From UBA5536 sp964592595 (lineage in GTDB: Bacteria; Bacteroidota; Bacteroidia; Bacteroidales; F082): DNA of 64,000 nucleotides. Location: the NCBI GenBank assembly GCA_964592595.1, contig CAZQFH010000017.1, positions 9,901 through 73,900 on the forward strand, written 5' to 3'. A program made the position numbers and the translations under genes. Shown piece after piece: positions 59,746-64,000 of the stretch. The notes below the pieces were generated by a model, which had not been told where the DNA came from, made no database searches, and was given only the letters and a program-made list of their open reading frames with translations. Each line of letters begins with the position of its first letter. The first letter of the stretch is position 1.

Positions 59746-61203
59746 ATGGCAAAGGTTTTAGTGCTTGGAGCTGGAATTTCTGGTCACACGGCAGCTGCAT
59801 TTTTGCGTAAAAAACTCTCTAAAAAACATCAGGTCATCGTTGTTTCACCGGCCAGCTACTACCAATGGATTCCTTCCAACATATGGGTTGGCGTGGGGAA
59901 AATGACTGTTGATCAGGTGCGTTTTAAACTGGCACCCCGCTACACACGCGTTGGAATAGAATTTCATCAGGCGCTGGCTGTCAGCATTCATCCAGAAGGA
60001 GAATCTGAATCTTCACAAGCTTTTGTGAAGGCAGTTTACACCTTGCCCGAACGTAAGGGAGAAGAAATCAAACTGGAGTATGACTACCTGGTGAATGCCA
60101 CCGGACCAAAATTGAATTTTGAAGCTACAGAAGGTTTAGGACCCGGAAAAAACACAGTTTCGGTTTGCTCTTTTGATCATGCTTCACACGCTTGGGAAAA
60201 ACTACAGGAAGCAATTAATAAGATGCAAAATGGTCAAAAACAACGTTTTGTTATCGGCACAGGTCATCCAATGGCTACCTGTCAGGGCGCGGCTTTTGAA
60301 TACATCCTGAATGTGGCTTATGAGATAAGGAAACGCAAACTATCACATATGGCCGATCTCACCTGGCTTACAAATGAATACGAATTAGGCGATTTTGGTA
60401 TGGGTGGCGCTCATATTCAAAGAGGTGGTTATATCACTTCTACACGCGTTTTTGCTGAAAGTTTTTTGCGCGAAAATAATATCCACTGGATCAAGCGTGC
60501 CGGCGTAAAAAAAGTGGAGCCCGGACTAATTCATTACGAAACACTTGATGGCGAAAATCATAGCCTGGAATTTGATTTTTCTATGCTTATCCCCGGATTT
60601 GCGGGTGTTGGCATAAAGGCTTTTGATAAAAACGGAACCGATATCAGCTCCACACTTTTTGCGCCAAATGGCCTGATGAAAGTGGATGCCGACTACACCG
60701 CCAAGCCTTATGAGGAGTGGAGTGTGAATGACTGGCCTGAAACTTATCGCAATAAAGATTACCCTAATATTTTTGCGCCTGGTATTGCCTTTGCGCCTCC
60801 GCATGGGATTTCAAAACCTATGGTGAGCAAAAATGGCACCAATATTTTCCCCACTCCGCCACGTACCGGGATGCCTTCGGGTGTAATGGGAAAAATCACT
60901 GCTTTAAATATCATCAACCTGATTAAAAATGGCGAACACGAACTTAAGCACCGCGCCAGCATGGGCAGGATGGGTGCTGCCTGTATTATTTCGGCTGGGT
61001 ATGGATTAACCAAAGGCGCAGCAGCAACGATGACGGTTTTCCCGATAGTGCCCGACTTTGAGAAGTTTCCGGATTATGGCCGCGATATCAGCTATACCAT
61101 GGGCGAAGCAGGTTTGGCAGGTCACTGGCTTAAATGGTTTATGCATTATATGTTTTTGCACAAAGCAAAAGGCTATCCGTTTTGGTGGTTGCTACCAGAA
61201 TAA
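59746..61203 (+). CDS. FAD-dependent oxidoreductase, sulfide:quinone reductase-like
   Basis: A 485-residue flavoprotein. The FAD-binding motif VLGAGISGHTAAAFL is at residues 5-19. WIPSNIWVGVGKM, YDYLVNATGPKLNF and the C-terminal GVMGKITALNIINLI region fit the SQR/FCSD group. Cysteines C141, C179 (MATCQGAAFEY) and C413 (GAACIISAGYG) are roughly placed as the three SQR cysteines that form the polysulfide site, though alignment is needed. The C-terminus (HWLKWFMHYMFLHKAKGYPF) is amphipathic and may dip into the membrane for quinone. It would oxidise sulfide and pass electrons to quinone. A 52-residue gene follows after 35 bases. Confidence 0.82.
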   Translation: MAKVLVLGAGISGHTAAAFLRKKLSKKHQVIVVSPASYYQWIPSNIWVGVGKMTVDQVRFKLAPRYTRVGIEFHQALAVSIHPEGESESSQAFVKAVYTLPERKGEEIKLEYDYLVNATGPKLNFEATEGLGPGKNTVSVCSFDHASHAWEKLQEAINKMQNGQKQRFVIGTGHPMATCQGAAFEYILNVAYEIRKRKLSHMADLTWLTNEYELGDFGMGGAHIQRGGYITSTRVFAESFLRENNIHWIKRAGVKKVEPGLIHYETLDGENHSLEFDFSMLIPGFAGVGIKAFDKNGTDISSTLFAPNGLMKVDADYTAKPYEEWSVNDWPETYRNKDYPNIFAPGIAFAPPHGISKPMVSKNGTNIFPTPPRTGMPSGVMGKITALNIINLIKNGEHELKHRASMGRMGAACIISAGYGLTKGAAATMTVFPIVPDFEKFPDYGRDISYTMGEAGLAGHWLKWFMHYMFLHKAKGYPFWWLLPE

Positions 61204-61238
61204 CAATTAGTTAAACTATCCTCTTAAAAATTATAAAA

Positions 61239-61397
61239 ATGAAAAATAGACCCGTAATCCCTTACAGCGAAGAGTTTTATCCTCCAGTTCCAACAAATGG
61301 CACAATGTTTTGGCGCAGATTCGTGCCCTGGCAATTGGTTCGGTTTTTAGTGCTGAATATTAAAATCATGCGAATCGTAGTTGGTGGCCACTCTTAA
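61239..61397 (+). CDS. 52-residue protein downstream of the SQR-like gene
   Basis: ATG 61239 to TAA 61395-61397. The product starts MKNRPVIPYSEEFYPPVPTN and has an aromatic, basic second half (FWRRFVPWQLVRFLVLNIKI) that could form one amphipathic or membrane helix. It is 35 bases after the SQR-like stop codon, in the same direction, and has a start in AT-rich context normal for this genome. Not recognised. The size and place suggest a small accessory or membrane-docking partner of the flavoprotein; inferred only. Confidence 0.65.
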   Translation: MKNRPVIPYSEEFYPPVPTNGTMFWRRFVPWQLVRFLVLNIKIMRIVVGGHS

Positions 61398-61590
61398 GTG
61401 GTTGTATAATATAATGTTAATTAAAAAGGTAAAAAAACAGACTTATAATTTGCTCTATTCCAATAATGGGAAGATAGTTTCAAAAAGAACCTTTAATTTT
61501 TGTTATTAATTATTTAAAAAATTGTATATCAAACAGTTAATACTTTGGCACAAGGATTGACATCATAAAACCAACCTAAAAATAATAAAG

Positions 61591-63684
61591 ATGAAAGCTC
61601 TAAAACTTTTTTCAGTCTTATTGCTAAGCAGTCTTATGTTTACAGCATGTAATAAAAACAATGATGATGTCATTAATCCGGATGAAAATCCGATTATCGA
61701 ATCTGTTAATGATCTTGTTGTACCGGCTGGTTTTGATTGGAAGACAACCCAAACAATTGAACTTATTGTAACGCTGCCAGAATCAGGTGAAATACAGCCT
61801 TTAATTGTCACAAACCGTGATGGTTCAGTAAAATATTTCCGAGGATTCCCAGATGATGGATCAAAAACTTTGAGAACAAAAATAACTATTCCTTCCTATG
61901 TCAGAGAGTTAAGATTTTTTTATAATGGAACCAATGGTCCTAATATAGCCTATGTTGGAGGGTCCATATTGAGCTATGATTTTAATAATTCTCTTAAATC
62001 AACAAGTGTTGTTGATTGCGACTTGGATGGTTACTTAACCTACTCCCAAGGGGGATGGGGTCAAATACCGAGGCCACCAAGATATAATAATGTTATTCCT
62101 GTAGGATGGTTTAGGGACAATAATTTTAGTACTGTTTACCCTGACGGCAACTTTGTTGTTGGAATAGGTAATTCAGTTACTTTCACTTCAGGACATGCTG
62201 TTGGGGTTTGTTTGAGCGCTAATGGAAATGGTAACCCAAGGGTGCTTGATCCGGGTAATTTTACAAATCCTGAGGGTGCACTTGGCAACATGGCAGATCA
62301 GATTATAGCTGCACGTTTGAACCGTGATTATAGCGCAGCAGGAGTTCTTGGAACAAATTCAGCAGGTTATACACTTGGAGAGCTTGTGTTTATAGGTGGA
62401 CCATTTGCCAATATTACTGTTAATGATTTCCTTATAATGGCTGAAACAGCTCTTGGAGGCGGAGATATGTTAGGATTGGATGCCTCAGAATGGAGTTCTG
62501 CGGCTGAAAGCATTATAATCAGTTTCCACGAAGGCAATAATGGAAATATTCTTACATGTCCAGCTGATCCAGAACAAGATGAACCCTATGTAGAGGTATC
62601 TTCCACCTGCATAAGCAATGAGGTGGTATTCACGATAAGTAATACTGGTGATGGAAACATGACTACTGCGTATAATTATACAGTAACTAAAAACGATGTT
62701 GAACTGGATAACGGGACTTATGAACTGGATGTGAATGAAACCCTTGAACTACTTTATTCAGGTCTTACATCAGATGAATTTCGCATCGTTGTAGAAACCC
62801 CAAGAGGGGAGGATATCGAAGAAGTAATTAGCGGTTGTGGAAGTCAGGAGCCTCCAGCAGAGCAGTTTGAAGGAACACTTGCCTATGAAGACCTCTGGCC
62901 CGGAAAGGGAGATTACGACTTTAACGACCTCGTAATTGATTATGATTTCGATATTGTAAAAAATAATCAGGAAGTTGTACAATCCATCACAGCCACTTTC
63001 GTGGTGAAAGCCTTCGGAGCTTCTTATCACAATGGGTTCGGCTTTACTTTCCCAACGGTTAATCCTTCTGATATTGTTTCTGTTGCAGGTTATGATGTAA
63101 TCAATACTTCAGTTTTTGATATCGCAGGTAATGGCGTCGAAAATGGCCAAAGCAAAGCGACCATCATCGTGTTTGACGATGCCCGCCGTGTAATGCCTCA
63201 AACTACTGGTGGAATTGGTGTGAATACCCAACTTGAATATGATTACATCGAACCGGTGACCTTGACATTAGAAATTGTTTTTGCAGCCGATGCAGTTACA
63301 TACAACGAATTGAATATTGGAACGTTTAATCCTTTCCTTGTTGTGAACACAGTGATTAATGATGTTCCCGGACTACGTGGGCTGGAAATTCACTTGCCCA
63401 ACTATGAGCCATCCGATTTATTTGATGAAACCTTGCTTGGTCAGTTCGAAGATGCTTCCGATCCGTCACAAGGCAAATATTTCGTTACAGCAAACAATTT
63501 GCCCTGGGCAATCAATATTGCTGAACCTTTTGACTGGGTAATTGAATTTCAGGATATTACCGGTGCATACAATGTGTTTGCAGACTGGGCACAAAGTGGT
63601 GGATTTAATTATCCCGACTGGTATCAGGATAATACCGGCTATCGCAATAATAACCTTATTTATCCGATGCAAATCGGCAACTAA
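61591..63684 (+). CDS. LruC domain-containing lipoprotein
   Basis: A 697-residue lipoprotein (MKALKLFSVLLLSSLMFTAC, Cys20, then NKNNDD). Residues about 40-330 form a unique region with a Gly/Pro/Arg stretch (GGWGQIPRPPRYNN). A CARDB-like unit covers about 330-415 (EVSSTCISNEVVFTISNTGD). The LruC domain (DUF4842-type) covers about 430-690: AYEDLWPGKGDYDFNDLVID, then NGFGFTFP, with Ca-binding-like acidic residues. LruC proteins are widespread surface lipoproteins of unknown function. A terminator follows at 63725. Confidence 0.9.
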   Translation: MKALKLFSVLLLSSLMFTACNKNNDDVINPDENPIIESVNDLVVPAGFDWKTTQTIELIVTLPESGEIQPLIVTNRDGSVKYFRGFPDDGSKTLRTKITIPSYVRELRFFYNGTNGPNIAYVGGSILSYDFNNSLKSTSVVDCDLDGYLTYSQGGWGQIPRPPRYNNVIPVGWFRDNNFSTVYPDGNFVVGIGNSVTFTSGHAVGVCLSANGNGNPRVLDPGNFTNPEGALGNMADQIIAARLNRDYSAAGVLGTNSAGYTLGELVFIGGPFANITVNDFLIMAETALGGGDMLGLDASEWSSAAESIIISFHEGNNGNILTCPADPEQDEPYVEVSSTCISNEVVFTISNTGDGNMTTAYNYTVTKNDVELDNGTYELDVNETLELLYSGLTSDEFRIVVETPRGEDIEEVISGCGSQEPPAEQFEGTLAYEDLWPGKGDYDFNDLVIDYDFDIVKNNQEVVQSITATFVVKAFGASYHNGFGFTFPTVNPSDIVSVAGYDVINTSVFDIAGNGVENGQSKATIIVFDDARRVMPQTTGGIGVNTQLEYDYIEPVTLTLEIVFAADAVTYNELNIGTFNPFLVVNTVINDVPGLRGLEIHLPNYEPSDLFDETLLGQFEDASDPSQGKYFVTANNLPWAINIAEPFDWVIEFQDITGAYNVFADWAQSGGFNYPDWYQDNTGYRNNNLIYPMQIGN

Positions 63685-63724
63685 CAGACAAATAACAAGA
63701 CAGCTTTCATAATTATTGGTTTGC

Positions 63725-63756
63725 AAAACCATCTCCATTCATGGGGATGGTTTTTG
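63725..63756 (+). terminator. intrinsic terminator after the LruC gene
   Basis: AAAACCATCTCC (63725-63736) pairs with GGGGATGGTTTT (63743-63754) with one wobble, 6-base loop, then T-run. It is 40 bases after the LruC stop codon. Confidence 0.87.
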
Positions 63757-63876
63757 CATTATTTTAGCAAGATAGAAACGTTATTTTTAAAAAGGTCATA
63801 TTGAATGCTTCCTATGGCATTAGCAGAAAAAGTTATACTACCTAATCGGATAATGTGATTTTATACCCAATCAATA

Positions 63877-64000
63877 TTAGAATAAATCGGCATGCGAGCC
63901 TGTTCGATAAAGAGTTATGGTTTTGTTGTCAATATCGATACTCCGAATGAGAAGCCAGTTTGGTTTTAGGTGACATTCCCAAAGATCAGAATATTTACCA
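63877..64000 (-). CDS. YafQ-type toxin, C-terminal part (runs off the window)
   Basis: The minus strand from the window edge to TAA (63879-63877) encodes GKYSDLWECHLKPNWLLIRS, followed by IDIDNKTITLYRTGSHADLF and stop. The CHLxPxWLLIxxID and RTGSHADLF segments are the C-terminal hallmarks of the YafQ/RelE-type mRNA interferases, including the catalytic His near the end. The N-terminal half and the antitoxin gene (DinJ-like expected) lie outside the window. Confidence 0.85.
   Translation of the reverse strand, partial: GKYSDLWECHLKPNWLLIRSIDIDNKTITLYRTGSHADLF

Overview
The window looks like a chromosomal segment of a Bacteroidota bacterium, probably Bacteroidales/Marinilabiliales-like. I infer this from type IX secretion (T9SS) type A C-terminal sorting domains on four large exported proteins, -7 elements matching TAnnTTTG (several with a TTG/TTTG 19-20 bases upstream), few Shine-Dalgarno sequences, a sigma/FecR pair carrying DUF4974, and the block flippase - dUTPase - nucleotidyltransferase - TPR - DUF4292 - EnvC, which is familiar from this phylum. 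No rRNA, CRISPR array, insertion sequence or prophage was seen. Two tRNA genes (Thr-CGT and Cys-GCA) face each other across a shared terminator.

Layout. 1-6.4 kb: small exported proteins, a T9SS protein, a short MscS channel, YoeB/YefM toxin-antitoxin, ComF and a DUF4143 ATPase. 6.6-13.1 kb: a fused DppD-DppF-type ATPase, a NarL-type histidine kinase/response regulator pair, a TorF-like porin and an ammonium transporter. 13.2-17.9 kb: a methyltransferase gene split at a G8 tract, MazEF, RNase R and ParDE. 18-30 kb: a 1493-residue T9SS protein, lipoproteins, a thioesterase, an HxlR regulator with its divergent target, a tyrosine phosphatase, the tRNAs, FolB and GltX. 30.1-38.1 kb (minus strand): a T9SS beta-helix protein, an STN-domain outer-membrane protein, FecR, an ECF sigma factor and an M1 peptidase, which form a probable cell-surface signalling unit. 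38.1-45.2 kb: DUF4175, a small conserved-position protein, YbeY, MnmG and a methyltransferase. Two parS centromere sites flank mnmG, which suggests an origin-proximal location. 45.2-56.1 kb: a very large histidine kinase and the envelope block named above. 56.3-61.4 kb: a redox cluster with a DUF2202 ferritin-like lipoprotein, a DUF5777 barrel, two c-type cytochrome lipoproteins, a sulfide:quinone-reductase-like flavoprotein and a 52-residue protein too short for usual gene-length cut-offs. 61.6-64 kb: an LruC lipoprotein and the edge of a YafQ-type toxin gene.

The most notable points are: the probable slippage or frameshift at G8 (13313-13320); the parS pair; the sigma/FecR/STN-barrel/T9SS cassette, which has no TonB-dependent transporter; a nested inverted-repeat element at 45233-45294; an 11-bp dyad in front of the DUF4143 ATPase gene; and four toxin-antitoxin loci, three of which have visible palindromic operators. 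Everything was read by eye. Family calls rest on recognised motifs, not on searches.
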